Part shown: positions 28,276 to 37,628 of the stretch, piece by piece
Layout of the letters: every line of letters begins with the position of its first letter
Numbering within the stretch: position 1 is the first letter of the stretch
NCBI RefSeq assembly: GCF_003337275.1
Contig: NZ_QPJQ01000021.1
Span: 1 to 64,000, forward strand
Length of the DNA: 64,000 bases
Source: Marinomonas foliarum
Lineage (GTDB): Bacteria > Pseudomonadota > Gammaproteobacteria > Pseudomonadales > Marinomonadaceae
Reading direction: 5' to 3'
Program-made: the position numbers and the translations under genes
The notes under the pieces: model-generated
The model's input: only the letters and a program-made list of their open reading frames with translations
The model's database searches: none
Told to the model about the DNA's origin: nothing

Positions 28276-28500
28276 TTAAGAACCGCTAGAAAGTGAAGGG
28301 GAATTTTGTGGGCGAATATCCGTCCAGTTCGTTTCGATATATTCAAGACAATTATCACGAGAGCTCGGCCCAAAAGCCTGTTGCCAACCTGCTGGTATAG
28401 TCTTAAAAAGCGGCCATAAACTATGCTGCTGCAGTGCATTTACTAAGACCAAAAACGCCAATGAATCATCGTCAAATGGGTTAATTGCTTCATTACTCAT
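28276..28500 (-). CDS. MbtH-like protein (YbdZ type)
   Basis: This 74-residue protein has the full MbtH signature: NPFDDD, LVNALQQHSLWP, IPAGWQQAFG and CLEYIETNWTDIRP. MbtH-like proteins bind NRPS adenylation domains and are needed for their solubility or activity. It lies 11 bases upstream of the large NRPS with GGGAG before its start, so it is co-translated with its likely partner. It may also serve the second NRPS at 41-45 kb, which has no MbtH gene beside it. Confidence 0.95.
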   Translation of the reverse strand: MSNEAINPFDDDSLAFLVLVNALQQHSLWPLFKTIPAGWQQAFGPSSRDNCLEYIETNWTDIRPQNSPSLSSGS

Positions 28501-28528
28501 TTTTTTCTCCCTGTCTAATTCAGTAAAG

Positions 28529-29851
28529 TTAAGATCTAGCTGGTATTAAATGTCGCAAACCATCAACAAGACCTGAGCGCCATGACAACCAATCATGACC
28601 ACCACAAACTATCTCGTAATGCACCTGTCCGCCTTTTTGCTGAATCGCTTGATAAGTCGCTTCGTTATATAGACACATATCTGCTTCGCCACTCCCTACA
28701 TTCAAAAAAGCTTGTAAATGAGAAACACTTATTTGATTTTTGAGGATTTGGTCGGCAAGGCTATTTGTAGGTACATTCTTAATCCATTCGTTACTAGAGG
28801 TCGTATTATTAGGTGCTCGCATTCGACTATCTTCTGGCCACCAAAACGAGCCAGACAAACTAATCACTTTTGAAAAATACTCTGGAAAGGTAACGCCTGC
28901 GTACAAGGCAGAAAGTCCGCCTAAACTCTGGCCTGCGACAAGAAAATCAGACACGGAGCAATCTTCCTGTGCAAGTTCTGATGTTACTGTTGGCAAAAGC
29001 TCATCTAACAAAGACTGCCAAAAAGAGCTGTAGCAACCCAGCTCTTTCCAGCGTGTCGGCCCATCTATTGAAGGCACCAAAAGGTAATGAGCAGGTGCTA
29101 TTTTAAAGGTGTCTGTTAAATACTGGAGAACCGATAGTGTGCCACTTGGCGCTCCCCATTTTTGCCCGTCAAGCAATACAACCAATGGTGCGTCACTCGT
29201 TGCGGTCGAGAAAAGCCAAGCAGTTCGCTGGTTATCTAACTCTTTTGAGGACCAATTGATCGCATGCACACGACTAGCTGAAATAGCATTCAACTCTCCA
29301 CGATCCCATTCTTGCCAACCCAATTCAGCTGCGGCTTTAGGAAGATGAAGCGGTGAACTTATCCCCCACCCCGAAATCAATTCAGGTAATGGATTTAATG
29401 GATCAGAAATCTGATTTACGGCAACAGACATCCACCAAGCACGTTGCGCTTCCCTAGAACCATCGCCCATTTGTCGTACAGAATCTGGCAACTGGTGCTT
29501 TTCTATTGGAATAAAGGAATAACTGCCTCGCCAGTTAGAATTGATTTGTAACTCTCCCAACCACACATCCGTACCACTTATTCGATGAAGGCAAACCGGA
29601 TCCCAACTGTGATGGTCTGTCAACGAATTAACATCAAGCAACACACTTGCAATGCTTGATTCATATTCATTTCCTTGAGGATCTTGCCAAACAAACAACA
29701 CGGAGCTGGTTTGCTCGCTTTCCTCTTGTATAAAAGGCGCTCCTGCAGAACTGACGCTTTGCCACCAAACATTGCTGCCAACCTGCTCTTGGCAAACACC
29801 AAAATATTCCAGCCATGCTGGCAACGTAGATTCCTTATTCAACACATTCAT
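28529..29851 (-). CDS. fes: Ferric-enterobactin-type esterase Fes
   Basis: This 440-residue cytoplasmic esterase hydrolyses ester bonds of oligomeric catecholate siderophores to release iron. The N-terminal enterochelin-esterase domain (about residues 1-170) is followed by an alpha/beta-hydrolase with the nucleophile elbow VAGQSLGGLSALYAG and the catalytic histidine in CGGHDWLSWR. Its presence predicts that the siderophore has serine ester linkages. It heads the minus-strand operon and is divergent from the receptor gene. AAGG directly abuts the ATG; a GTG two codons later has better spacing, so the start may be shifted slightly. Confidence 0.93.
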   Translation of the reverse strand: MNVLNKESTLPAWLEYFGVCQEQVGSNVWWQSVSSAGAPFIQEESEQTSSVLFVWQDPQGNEYESSIASVLLDVNSLTDHHSWDPVCLHRISGTDVWLGELQINSNWRGSYSFIPIEKHQLPDSVRQMGDGSREAQRAWWMSVAVNQISDPLNPLPELISGWGISSPLHLPKAAAELGWQEWDRGELNAISASRVHAINWSSKELDNQRTAWLFSTATSDAPLVVLLDGQKWGAPSGTLSVLQYLTDTFKIAPAHYLLVPSIDGPTRWKELGCYSSFWQSLLDELLPTVTSELAQEDCSVSDFLVAGQSLGGLSALYAGVTFPEYFSKVISLSGSFWWPEDSRMRAPNNTTSSNEWIKNVPTNSLADQILKNQISVSHLQAFLNVGSGEADMCLYNEATYQAIQQKGGQVHYEIVCGGHDWLSWRSGLVDGLRHLIPARS

Positions 29852-29883
29852 CCTTTATTTCAAAAATATGAACAAATACTATT

Positions 29884-29902
29884 GCGAATCATTCTCGTTA
29901 TC
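29884..29902. promoter_or_regulatory. Fur box between fes and the receptor gene
   Basis: On the minus strand the 19-mer GATAACGAGAATGATTCGC matches the Fur consensus at 14 of 19 positions. It sits in the 99-base divergent intergenic space and could repress both the fes operon and the receptor. Confidence 0.75.
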
Positions 29903-29950
29903 AATAACATTAACAAAATCTTTACTTCATTGATGCAAAAAAGGATAAAT

Positions 29951-32005
29951 ATGTATCACTCCAAAAAAACCTCATCCACTCAATTACCAAGCTCCCTATC
30001 AACAATTGCTATTGCGGTCATTAGCATTAATGCGGCTTGCGTCTCATCGAGCGTACTTGCTGAAGAGCCCATGGCGCTTCCTGCATTAGTTGTAACGGGT
30101 GAAAAAATGGATAAAGACATTAAAGAAACCACAACCGCGGTGACGATTATTCGTGGCGAGGATGTTGCAAAAGGAGACGCAAAAACCATTAACGATGTTG
30201 TAACAAAAGCCCCGAACGTAATAACAGCCGCATTTGGCACTGTTAACATTCGTGGTATTAATGGTAGCGGTGCAGCTACTGGCTATTATGCAACAGTGAG
30301 CGGCAGTAGACAGCGGGTAAACACTTCTGTGGATGGTGTTGCGGATGCATTTACTGGCTACAACTTTAGTGGATCTGGTGTATGGGATATTCAACAAATT
30401 GAAGTACTTCGTGGCCCACAATCGACCTCTCAAGGTGAAAACTCCATTGGTGGTGCCGTATCAGTAAAAACGAATGATCCGACGTTTAATCCTGAAGCCG
30501 CTGTACGCCTTGGTTTAGAAACCTACGAAAATGGCAATATAATGAAAAACTTGGCTGTCATGACTTCTGGCCCAATTACTGAAAACGTAGCTTATCGTTT
30601 AGCTGCTGATACCACAGATGGAAAAGGCTACTTAAGTTATGCTGGTGACACAGATAATGTTCCTGTAGATCCAGAAGAGTCAACCAATCTAAACCTTCGC
30701 GGAAAATTACTTTGGAAAGCTACAGACGACTTATCTATTAAAGTCACTGCAAACCGTCGTGAAGCAGAGGGAAGCTACTTGAACTGGGCTGATTGGAATA
30801 ATGGCCCAAGCAACACAAATGAAACACTGACTCTTGGAAATAGAAAAAATACTCGCATACAAGACTCACAAGTAAATAATCTTTCTACCGAAGTAAATTA
30901 CGTCCTAAATGATAGCTTAACAAGCATAACAACTCTATCTAGCAACAACCAAACCAATAGATTTGATCAGTATCCAAGAGAAGAAACATATATATTTAAA
31001 GATAAAACCCATACTTTAGAAAGCCGCCTACAGTACACACCTACTGACTCTGCACTGAATGGTTATGCGGGGGTAATGCTTGCTGATAGAGATAACACGT
31101 TGGACAACGTAAATACACAAGGTAAAACAGAAGAAACTCGAATAGGACTCTTTGCCGAAGGCCACTACGCCATCACAGAGCAACTAACCTTAATCGCCGG
31201 TGGACGCTTCCAGCGTGAAGAACAAGATCGCTTTTATGCGGACAGTGACACCACCTACATAAACCAATCTGTAGATGATAATTACTTTTTACCTAAAATT
31301 GGTGCAACATACGCAATAACAAGCCAAACGACAATTGGCTTATCAGCACGTAAGGGCTATAACTCAGGAGGTATTGGATACGATGACGGCTATTCTTCTG
31401 GGGTTACTGAGGCTTACAACTTCGACGCAGAAACAGTAAATGCATTCGAGCTTAGCTCAAAAACATCGCTAGATAACGGTGCAAGTTTAAACGCAGCCTT
31501 ATTTTACAACGACTATAGCGACTATCAAGCAACTGATGATAATCGCCTTCGAAACATTACAAAAGCACATACTGTTGGAATTGAAGTTGAAGCCAATCAA
31601 TGGTTGACAGAAAACTTAGAATTTCGCCAATCTATTGGGATGATGAAATCTGAAATTGATAAGTACAGTAGCTTTCAAAGCAATGAACTATCTAATGCGC
31701 CTGAATGGAATGCGGCTTTGGGATTCACTCAATATATAGGTGATAACTTAACAATAGGCGCGGATGTAACTTATGTTGGAGAATATTACTCAGATTTAGA
31801 AAATTCATCGGACTTAAAAGCTGGGAACTATACACTTGTAGACGCTAACGTTGACTATACAATAGGTGATTTGCTGATAAGTGGTTACATTAAAAACTTA
31901 ACAGACGAAGATGTTGTCTATCTTATCAGTGGAACAGGCGATCGAGCTCGAGCCTCTGTAGGTCAAACACGCACTATCGGCCTAAGCGCTACCTACCGCA
32001 TGTAA
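29951..32005 (+). CDS. TonB-dependent outer-membrane siderophore receptor
   Basis: The start at 29951 follows AAGGAT and gives 684 residues; the open frame upstream overlaps fes and is not used. A signal peptide ends at VLA (residue 37), a TonB-box-like ALVVTGEK follows at about 45, then the plug domain (NVNIRGINGSG, QIEVLRGPQSTSQGENSIGGAVSV) and a 22-strand barrel ending TIGLSATYRM with the aromatic/hydrophobic C-terminal pattern. It is the only receptor gene in the locus, divergent from fes, so it should import the ferric form of the local siderophore. I cannot name the orthologue. Confidence 0.92.
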   Translation: MYHSKKTSSTQLPSSLSTIAIAVISINAACVSSSVLAEEPMALPALVVTGEKMDKDIKETTTAVTIIRGEDVAKGDAKTINDVVTKAPNVITAAFGTVNIRGINGSGAATGYYATVSGSRQRVNTSVDGVADAFTGYNFSGSGVWDIQQIEVLRGPQSTSQGENSIGGAVSVKTNDPTFNPEAAVRLGLETYENGNIMKNLAVMTSGPITENVAYRLAADTTDGKGYLSYAGDTDNVPVDPEESTNLNLRGKLLWKATDDLSIKVTANRREAEGSYLNWADWNNGPSNTNETLTLGNRKNTRIQDSQVNNLSTEVNYVLNDSLTSITTLSSNNQTNRFDQYPREETYIFKDKTHTLESRLQYTPTDSALNGYAGVMLADRDNTLDNVNTQGKTEETRIGLFAEGHYAITEQLTLIAGGRFQREEQDRFYADSDTTYINQSVDDNYFLPKIGATYAITSQTTIGLSARKGYNSGGIGYDDGYSSGVTEAYNFDAETVNAFELSSKTSLDNGASLNAALFYNDYSDYQATDDNRLRNITKAHTVGIEVEANQWLTENLEFRQSIGMMKSEIDKYSSFQSNELSNAPEWNAALGFTQYIGDNLTIGADVTYVGEYYSDLENSSDLKAGNYTLVDANVDYTIGDLLISGYIKNLTDEDVVYLISGTGDRARASVGQTRTIGLSATYRM

Positions 32006-32019
32006 TCGGGTAAACATAT

Positions 32020-32051
32020 AAAAAAGCGACACCGAAAGGTGTCGCTTTTTT
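32020..32051. terminator. Bidirectional terminator after the receptor gene
   Basis: AAAAAGCGACACC / GGTGTCGCTTTTTT with a GAAA tetraloop, between the convergent receptor and phosphopantetheinyl transferase genes. Confidence 0.9.
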
Positions 32052-32056
32052 GTTCG

Positions 32057-32755
32057 TTAACAATACGCCCAAGTTAATAGGTGCCCTTCTTGCTCCTTAT
32101 ACCCCCCATGCAAGACAAAACCAAGCGGCACTCTCTGACTTAACTGCCGCTTTACTTGAAACTCAAAATACTCACCTCCTTCACAAGACGTCAACTCAAC
32201 ATCTCGAAAGTCAAAAAACTCGCCCACCATAGGGTAAAGTGATTTATAAACACTTTCTTTAAGTGAAAAGAGAAGCAAGATTGATAACTCCTTTTTAACT
32301 CCAGCAGATATCAATATCTCAAACTCACACTGCAATCCTATTGAATCAGTTACATTTAGCATTTCGGCATTACCAAAAGGCTCTAAATCTATGCCGATAT
32401 ACTGAATCCCTATTTGCAATGATCGGAATAAGACTGCAACCGCCTGATTATCCGTATGGGATATACTGCCTGTGTATTCGTTTGGCCATACAGGTGCACC
32501 ATCTTCAGATTTTGCGATATCTACTTCAGGCACACTCAAAAAATTTTGTGCGTGCTTAACTGCAAGCCGCCCTGCCAAAAAGGTTTCTTTACGCTTATTT
32601 CGCCAATTGTTATAGCCTGATGGTTTTGCAACACTGACCTCATAGTCTGTCGCAACTAAAGACCCTTCTTTAAAAACAAAATGGCTCACATGTAAAACAT
32701 GAGATCCAGGTAACAGTATTTGTGTTTGAGAATAACCGCTCACTTTAACATCCAT
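32057..32755 (-). CDS. entD: 4'-phosphopantetheinyl transferase, EntD/Sfp type
   Basis: This 232-residue enzyme transfers phosphopantetheine from CoA to the carrier serines of EntB and the NRPSs. Motifs in order: RKETFLAGRLAVKHA, GSISHTDNQAVAVL, the Mg-binding IGIDLEP and FSLKESVYKSLYP. The ATG at 32755 stands 2 bases after the T run of a terminator-like hairpin and has no Shine-Dalgarno, which is odd; no better in-frame start is visible. It lies downstream of entA on the same strand. Confidence 0.9.
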   Translation of the reverse strand: MDVKVSGYSQTQILLPGSHVLHVSHFVFKEGSLVATDYEVSVAKPSGYNNWRNKRKETFLAGRLAVKHAQNFLSVPEVDIAKSEDGAPVWPNEYTGSISHTDNQAVAVLFRSLQIGIQYIGIDLEPFGNAEMLNVTDSIGLQCEFEILISAGVKKELSILLLFSLKESVYKSLYPMVGEFFDFRDVELTSCEGGEYFEFQVKRQLSQRVPLGFVLHGGYKEQEGHLLTWAYC

Positions 32756-32757
32756 AT

Positions 32758-32788
32758 AAAAAAGCTCGATATGAAAATCATACCGAGC
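32758..32788 (-). terminator. Terminator-like hairpin between entA and entD
   Basis: Read on the minus strand, GCTCGGTATGA / TCATATCGAGC closes on a 3-base loop and is followed by six Ts. It lies about 47 bases after the entA stop and directly before the entD start codon, so entD may be expressed only by read-through or from a weak internal promoter. Confidence 0.75.
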
Positions 32789-32835
32789 AAATTCATTTAT
32801 TTAAAAGGAAATATATAGTTCTCGATACGAAACCT

Positions 32836-33594
32836 CTACGCGTTTAGCGTAGCCCCACCATCCGCAACCACATCCTGCATAGTAATATGGTTCGACATAT
32901 CGGAAGCAAAGAACAATACCACTTGAGCAATATCACTCGGCTGAGCAATTTTACCTAATGGAATACCCAATTTATATTGCTCTGGAAAACCTTTGATAGT
33001 ATTTTTCTCAGCTTCATCATCAGCCCATAACATTCGCTGCATAGGTGTGTCGGTGGAGCCGGGGCACACAAGGTTACAACGTACGCCATAAGGGGCAAGC
33101 TCCAATCCTGCCGTATGGCTCAATGCAGACAAAGCCGCTTTCGATGTACAATAGGCCGACATATTTTGCCTCGGCACTTTTGCTGCATTCGAGCTAATAG
33201 TGACAATTACACCACTCTTTTGGCGTTTAAAAGTAGGTGCCGCATGCTTAATCATTAAAAAAGCACCGCCCGCATTGACGTTAAAACAGCGCTTAAAATC
33301 ATCCAAGCTTGTTTCTTCAATACTTCCCAAATGCAATATTCCCGCACCATTCACCAATACATCTAGTTGTGGAAAATCACTCAGTATCTCCGACACAACA
33401 TGAGAAACAGCCTCCTCATCGCTAATATCTAAAGTTACACAGTCAAAACTGTAAAAATCACCATCAAACGCTAAATCAAAGCCGATAACTTTGGCACCAA
33501 AAGAAGTAAATTGATTCGCTACCTCCAAACCAATCCCGCTTCCAGCCCCCGTTACCCAGACAGTTTTACCTGAAAAATCTAATGGATTAATCAT
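32836..33594 (-). CDS. entA: 2,3-dihydro-2,3-dihydroxybenzoate dehydrogenase EntA
   Basis: This short-chain dehydrogenase oxidises 2,3-dihydro-DHB to DHB with NAD. At 252 residues it shows the Rossmann motif TGAGSGIG, NGAG, the catalytic serine in TISSNAAK, YCTSK with the catalytic Tyr and Lys, and NLVCPGSTDTPM, a string typical of EntA. It overlaps entB by 4 bases. It is the last of entCEBA before a terminator-like hairpin. Confidence 0.95.
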   Translation of the reverse strand: MINPLDFSGKTVWVTGAGSGIGLEVANQFTSFGAKVIGFDLAFDGDFYSFDCVTLDISDEEAVSHVVSEILSDFPQLDVLVNGAGILHLGSIEETSLDDFKRCFNVNAGGAFLMIKHAAPTFKRQKSGVIVTISSNAAKVPRQNMSAYCTSKAALSALSHTAGLELAPYGVRCNLVCPGSTDTPMQRMLWADDEAEKNTIKGFPEQYKLGIPLGKIAQPSDIAQVVLFFASDMSNHITMQDVVADGGATLNA

Positions 33595-34475
33595 GCCGCT
33601 AACGCTCTTTTATTTTGAATAAGGTGCCACCAGCCATTTAGTGTTGCAGCACTGGCCAATTCCTGAAAAGAAACCTCAATTCCCAACGCTTTCCATTTGG
33701 TGACCAATGACATAATTTGAATCGAATCAAGGCCATAATCAATCAACTCTTCATCGGCATCAAATTCCTGGATATCTTCATCATCAAGGAAGGCAAAAAC
33801 TTGCGCTTTTAACTGCTCAAAGCGAAAGCCAGTGTCCACAATATCAGTTGCAATCAACACCTCTTTTGTTGAAATCACTCGACCTGTTCTTCCTCCTGTA
33901 AAGGTTAATGCCTGTCTATGCTCATCTTCACTGAAATCGGCCAAGGCATCACCTATCATGAAAGGCTGAATATCACGCATAAAGGCATCTGCAGCAGTAA
34001 TCATGCAGCCAATATGAGCATAAACACCACCAACCAATAACTGGTCACGTCCCCAACTCTGCATAAGCTCCTGAAGGTTCGAACGATGAAATGCGCTATA
34101 ACGCCACTTAACTAAAACCGTATCACTTTCGTCTGGAGCCAACTCTTTCACAACCTGTTGTAACTCAGGAAAATCATTTAAGCCACTCCCCCACATATCA
34201 TTTAATAAAGCACGATCTTCCGGCTTCTGGTCATTGGGCTGCGCGGTATAAACAACGGGAATATCATTGGCTCGGCAATAGGCTTTTATAGCCGCAAGAT
34301 TTTGTTTCAAGGTGTTGATCAGTTCCGAATCAGCACCGTAAAAGCGCAGAAAGTACGCCTGCATATCATGGATCAAAAACACGGCACGCTTTGGCTCCAA
34401 TACCCAATTCACTTTTTGATTGGGAAACGTATCAGCGGTTGGCATAGGATAAGAAGATATCGTTGGAATGCTCAT
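33591..34475 (-). CDS. entB: Isochorismatase with aryl carrier domain, EntB
   Basis: This bifunctional 294-residue protein hydrolyses isochorismate to 2,3-dihydro-DHB with its N-terminal domain (VFLIHDMQAYFLRFY, VYTAQP, GVYAHIGCMITAADAFM). It presents activated DHB to the NRPS on its C-terminal carrier domain, with phosphopantetheine on S251 in YGLDSIQIMSL. It is the only aryl carrier in the window, so both NRPSs must use it. It lies 11 bases after entE and overlaps entA. Confidence 0.96.
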   Translation of the reverse strand: MSIPTISSYPMPTADTFPNQKVNWVLEPKRAVFLIHDMQAYFLRFYGADSELINTLKQNLAAIKAYCRANDIPVVYTAQPNDQKPEDRALLNDMWGSGLNDFPELQQVVKELAPDESDTVLVKWRYSAFHRSNLQELMQSWGRDQLLVGGVYAHIGCMITAADAFMRDIQPFMIGDALADFSEDEHRQALTFTGGRTGRVISTKEVLIATDIVDTGFRFEQLKAQVFAFLDDEDIQEFDADEELIDYGLDSIQIMSLVTKWKALGIEVSFQELASAATLNGWWHLIQNKRALAA

Positions 34476-34486
34476 ATAAAGTCCTT

Positions 34487-36139
34487 TTATAGTGTTTTAT
34501 CTAATTGAGAAGTAAATTGTGAGTTATGCTGTAAGCGCTTGCGTATCAACTCGCGTAATGCAACCTTGTTAGGCTTGCCAACAGGAGTAAGGGGAAGAGA
34601 ATCAATAAATTCAAACCGATCAGGCACTTTGTAGTCAGCCACACCAAGGCCTCTTAGATATTTACGCAAATAGAGACTTTTCATGCCATGACTAACCACT
34701 TTAGGAACAATAAAAGCACAGCTCTTTTCTCCCATCATACTGTCAGGCATAGAGACAAGCGCACTGTGCATAATTAACTCATGCTTTAATAAAAGGTTTT
34801 CTATTTCTTCTGCCGCAATTTTTTCACCACCGCGATTAATTTGATCTTTATCACGCCCGACTACTGTCAAATACCCTTTATCGTTACGGCATACCAAATC
34901 CCCCGAATGATAAAACCCTTCCTCATCAAACACCTTGGCATTATGTTCTGGTGAATTGTAATAACCACGAATGGTGTATGGGCCACGAGTAGCCAACTCG
35001 CCTATTTCCCCTGCAGCAACTTCTTCGCCCTCGGCATCAAGTACTTTCACCTCATCAAGCGAACACATGGGACGCCCTTGTGTGGTTACTATTGTCTCAA
35101 TGTCATCATCCAATCTGGTGTAGTTCACCAAACCTTCCGCCATACCAAGAATCTGTTGCAACTGACAGCCCAATATTTCGGGTACTTGTCGAGCAAGGCT
35201 TTCACTCAGTTTTGCACCACCAACCTGCATTAGCTGCAAAGAAGATAAAGACGAATTATTGGACGGTGCCGCTTGTAGCCACAAAGCCAAAGCAGGAGGA
35301 ACCAAAGCAGTAACAGTCACTTGATGGCGTTCGATTAATTCGAAACACGTACTCGCGTCAGGACTTGGTGACATAACAACGCATCCACCAACATGAAAAA
35401 CGCCAAAGGCACCAGGAGAACTAAGAGGAAAATTATGAGCACAAGGTAACGCACACAGATACTTTGTAGTGGCCGTAAAGTGACAGATCTCAGTACTACG
35501 ACGCACACTAAAAAAGTAATCGTTATGGGTTCTTGGGATTAGCTTTGGCGTACCTGTACTGCCACCAGAAAGCTGAAAGAATGCAACCTCATCAGCCTTG
35601 CTTGGTATTGCCATTAACAATGTACTTGTCGATGACCCAAGTACATTGTTAAGGGTCTCAGCCCATTCTGATTTACCAACTATCAAAGCGTGTTGTAACT
35701 CTTTTGACAATGCACTCAACGTGTTGAAAAAAGCACCATCATGAAACAAAGCGTGTTCATCACTGGCAATAATAATCTTAGGTTCAATTTGTGTGACGTA
35801 AGCAGTTAACTCCATTTTGTTATGACTAAACAACGCGTTAACAGGAGCAACACCAAGACGCATAAGCGCAAAAAACACCACATAAAATTCGGCAATATTA
35901 GGAAGCTGGACTAATGCAGTATCTCCAGCTCGTAAACCGAGACCCTGAAAATACACAGCTAAACGTTTAGATTGAGAGCACAAATCTTGATAGTTCAACG
36001 ATCTTTCACCACAAATAACTGCAATATTTTCTTGTGGTGCGTTGTCAATTAAATCCAGTAATGGCCGATCAGTCCAATAACCCTTTTCTCGATATTTCTC
36101 GGCAAACGATTCTGGCCAAGGCGTAAAAGCAATACTCAT
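34487..36139 (-). CDS. entE: 2,3-dihydroxybenzoate-AMP ligase EntE
   Basis: This 550-residue stand-alone adenylation enzyme activates DHB as the acyl-AMP and loads it on EntB. Motifs: [20 protein letters not shown] (phosphate loop), [14 protein letters not shown], the aryl-acid signature [41 protein letters not shown], and the catalytic Lys in TPVGKPNK. Length is close to E. coli EntE. It overlaps entC by 4 bases. Confidence 0.96.
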   Translation of the reverse strand: MSIAFTPWPESFAEKYREKGYWTDRPLLDLIDNAPQENIAVICGERSLNYQDLCSQSKRLAVYFQGLGLRAGDTALVQLPNIAEFYVVFFALMRLGVAPVNALFSHNKMELTAYVTQIEPKIIIASDEHALFHDGAFFNTLSALSKELQHALIVGKSEWAETLNNVLGSSTSTLLMAIPSKADEVAFFQLSGGSTGTPKLIPRTHNDYFFSVRRSTEICHFTATTKYLCALPCAHNFPLSSPGAFGVFHVGGCVVMSPSPDASTCFELIERHQVTVTALVPPALALWLQAAPSNNSSLSSLQLMQVGGAKLSESLARQVPEILGCQLQQILGMAEGLVNYTRLDDDIETIVTTQGRPMCSLDEVKVLDAEGEEVAAGEIGELATRGPYTIRGYYNSPEHNAKVFDEEGFYHSGDLVCRNDKGYLTVVGRDKDQINRGGEKIAAEEIENLLLKHELIMHSALVSMPDSMMGEKSCAFIVPKVVSHGMKSLYLRKYLRGLGVADYKVPDRFEFIDSLPLTPVGKPNKVALRELIRKRLQHNSQFTSQLDKTL

Positions 36140-37311
36140 ATCACATCTTCCTTTATTCCAAATGCATTCAGCATGGTGCGCATTTTAGCGCTGGTTTCTA
36201 ACCACTCACTTTCTGGATTTGAATCAGGCACAACCCCAGCTCCAGCGAATAAGGTCACCTTGTTACCTGATACTTCGGCACAACGTATGGCAATAGCCCA
36301 TTCGCCGTTACCTTCTGCATCACACCAGCCAACTAAGCCACTGAAAAAACCACGCTGATGTGGTTCTAGCGCTGCAATATGTTGCTGCGCGGACACAGTT
36401 GGTGTGCCACACATGGCCGGCGTTGGGTGTATTTGTTTAATAAGATCAAACATGGAGGGAGGATTTATTGCTGGAAGTGTTGCTTCAATGTCCGTTGATA
36501 AATGCCACATTGTTGGTGTCGCAATTATGCTAGATTCTTTTCGCTCCCCAAGACTTTCTACAACAGGCAACAGCGCCGCTCGAATGGCATCTACAACAAG
36601 GCGGTGCTCATATTGATCTTTCGCTGAATTTGCAAGAGTTTTTGCAGCTTGTCGGTCAGCGTCAAGATTGTCTAATCGTTTAGCAGACCCTGCCAACGGG
36701 TTTGAAAATATCTTGTTACCCTGCTTTCTAAGAAGTAATTCAGGGCTAGCACCAATTAAAACACTGTTTTTAAGGGGAACACTAAAGTGATAAGCGCTTG
36801 GGTTTTGCGCCATAATATTAGACAGCAAGCGTGGAACATCAACTTTTCTATCCAAGGTTAACTTCAGTATTTTAGATAAAACAACTTTTTTCAAAGGACT
36901 GTTTTCAAAGGAAGACAGCGCCTGCTCTATTATATCTAAAAACTCCGTATGACTTGGAGCAAAGCTTTGCTCACTTGCGTGATGAATAAAGTCCTTATCG
37001 ACGAATGATGAGAAAGTACGATCCAGAGGCTTAACTCTTTCATGCCACTCAGGCACCACCAGTTGAGCCGGTTGATTCATGTCAAATGGAATAGCCCCTA
37101 CCACAATAGGATTACACCTTCCTTGAGCTTGTTCTCTTTGAAAAACAGCCTGAACCTCTTGATGAAAAGTATTACTTAACAGTGGGATAGAAATGCGCTG
37201 GCGAATACCATTAGTACGCACAAGGTTGGAATTCGAATTGAATAAAAACACATCAGCTTGCGGCCGCTCAGAAACTAAAGCATTGGTATGTTCAGGGAAG
37301 GTAATGTCCAT
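36136..37311 (-). CDS. entC: Isochorismate synthase EntC
   Basis: This chorismate-binding enzyme converts chorismate to isochorismate, the first step of DHB synthesis. The start at 37311 follows AGGAG and gives 391 residues; an upstream in-frame start would run into the Fur boxes. Motifs: [42 protein letters not shown] and [16 protein letters not shown], the Mg- and substrate-binding block. It heads entCEBA. Confidence 0.95.
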   Translation of the reverse strand: MDITFPEHTNALVSERPQADVFLFNSNSNLVRTNGIRQRISIPLLSNTFHQEVQAVFQREQAQGRCNPIVVGAIPFDMNQPAQLVVPEWHERVKPLDRTFSSFVDKDFIHHASEQSFAPSHTEFLDIIEQALSSFENSPLKKVVLSKILKLTLDRKVDVPRLLSNIMAQNPSAYHFSVPLKNSVLIGASPELLLRKQGNKIFSNPLAGSAKRLDNLDADRQAAKTLANSAKDQYEHRLVVDAIRAALLPVVESLGERKESSIIATPTMWHLSTDIEATLPAINPPSMFDLIKQIHPTPAMCGTPTVSAQQHIAALEPHQRGFFSGLVGWCDAEGNGEWAIAIRCAEVSGNKVTLFAGAGVVPDSNPESEWLETSAKMRTMLNAFGIKEDVI

Positions 37312-37320
37312 AATATCTCC

Positions 37321-37373
37321 TGTAATGATAACCATTATCAAAAAGAAATATAAACTTATTGATAATCATTTTC
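37321..37373. promoter_or_regulatory. Two Fur boxes upstream of entC
   Basis: TGTAATGATAACCATTATC (37321-37339) matches the 19-base Fur consensus at 16 positions, and CTTATTGATAATCATTTTC (37355-37373) at 15. They start 10 bases upstream of the entC ATG, ideally placed to block transcription of entCEBA when iron is plentiful. Confidence 0.88.
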
Positions 37374-37628
37374 AATTACAAGTACGATAAACTCTTGTAA
37401 ATTATCTGTAAGCATCGCTACATCATGGAAATATCTATCTATAAGCACAGAGATAAAAAACGGAAAGATGATAATGCGTCTTAAATTCACTTTAAATTCT
37501 AATAACCTCTTGATAAATTCCTCTCTATCCGTAAGATTCCAAACGAAAATTATTCTCAAATATAGTGCAGTCTCTCCCCTTTACATAACGGAGCAATATT
37601 CATCACTTAATCCTGATGAAAACTATTT
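37374..37628. promoter_or_regulatory. Divergent intergenic region between entC and the FecCD permease
   Basis: This 255-base AT-rich region must hold the plus-strand promoter of the permease gene. A weak Fur-like element, GAAAATTATTCTC (37545-37557), is present; CGGAG lies before the permease start. A 67-codon open frame on the minus strand runs into the Fur boxes and shows no gene-like features. Confidence 0.45.

Noticed and set aside
29675..29950. Long N-terminal extension of the TonB receptor frame
   Set aside because: It overlaps fes and the Fur box; the ATG at 29951 has a ribosome site and opens a proper signal peptide.
37356..37559. 67-codon minus-strand frame between entC and the FecCD permease
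   Set aside because: It runs through both Fur boxes, has no ribosome site and resembles no protein; it is promoter DNA.
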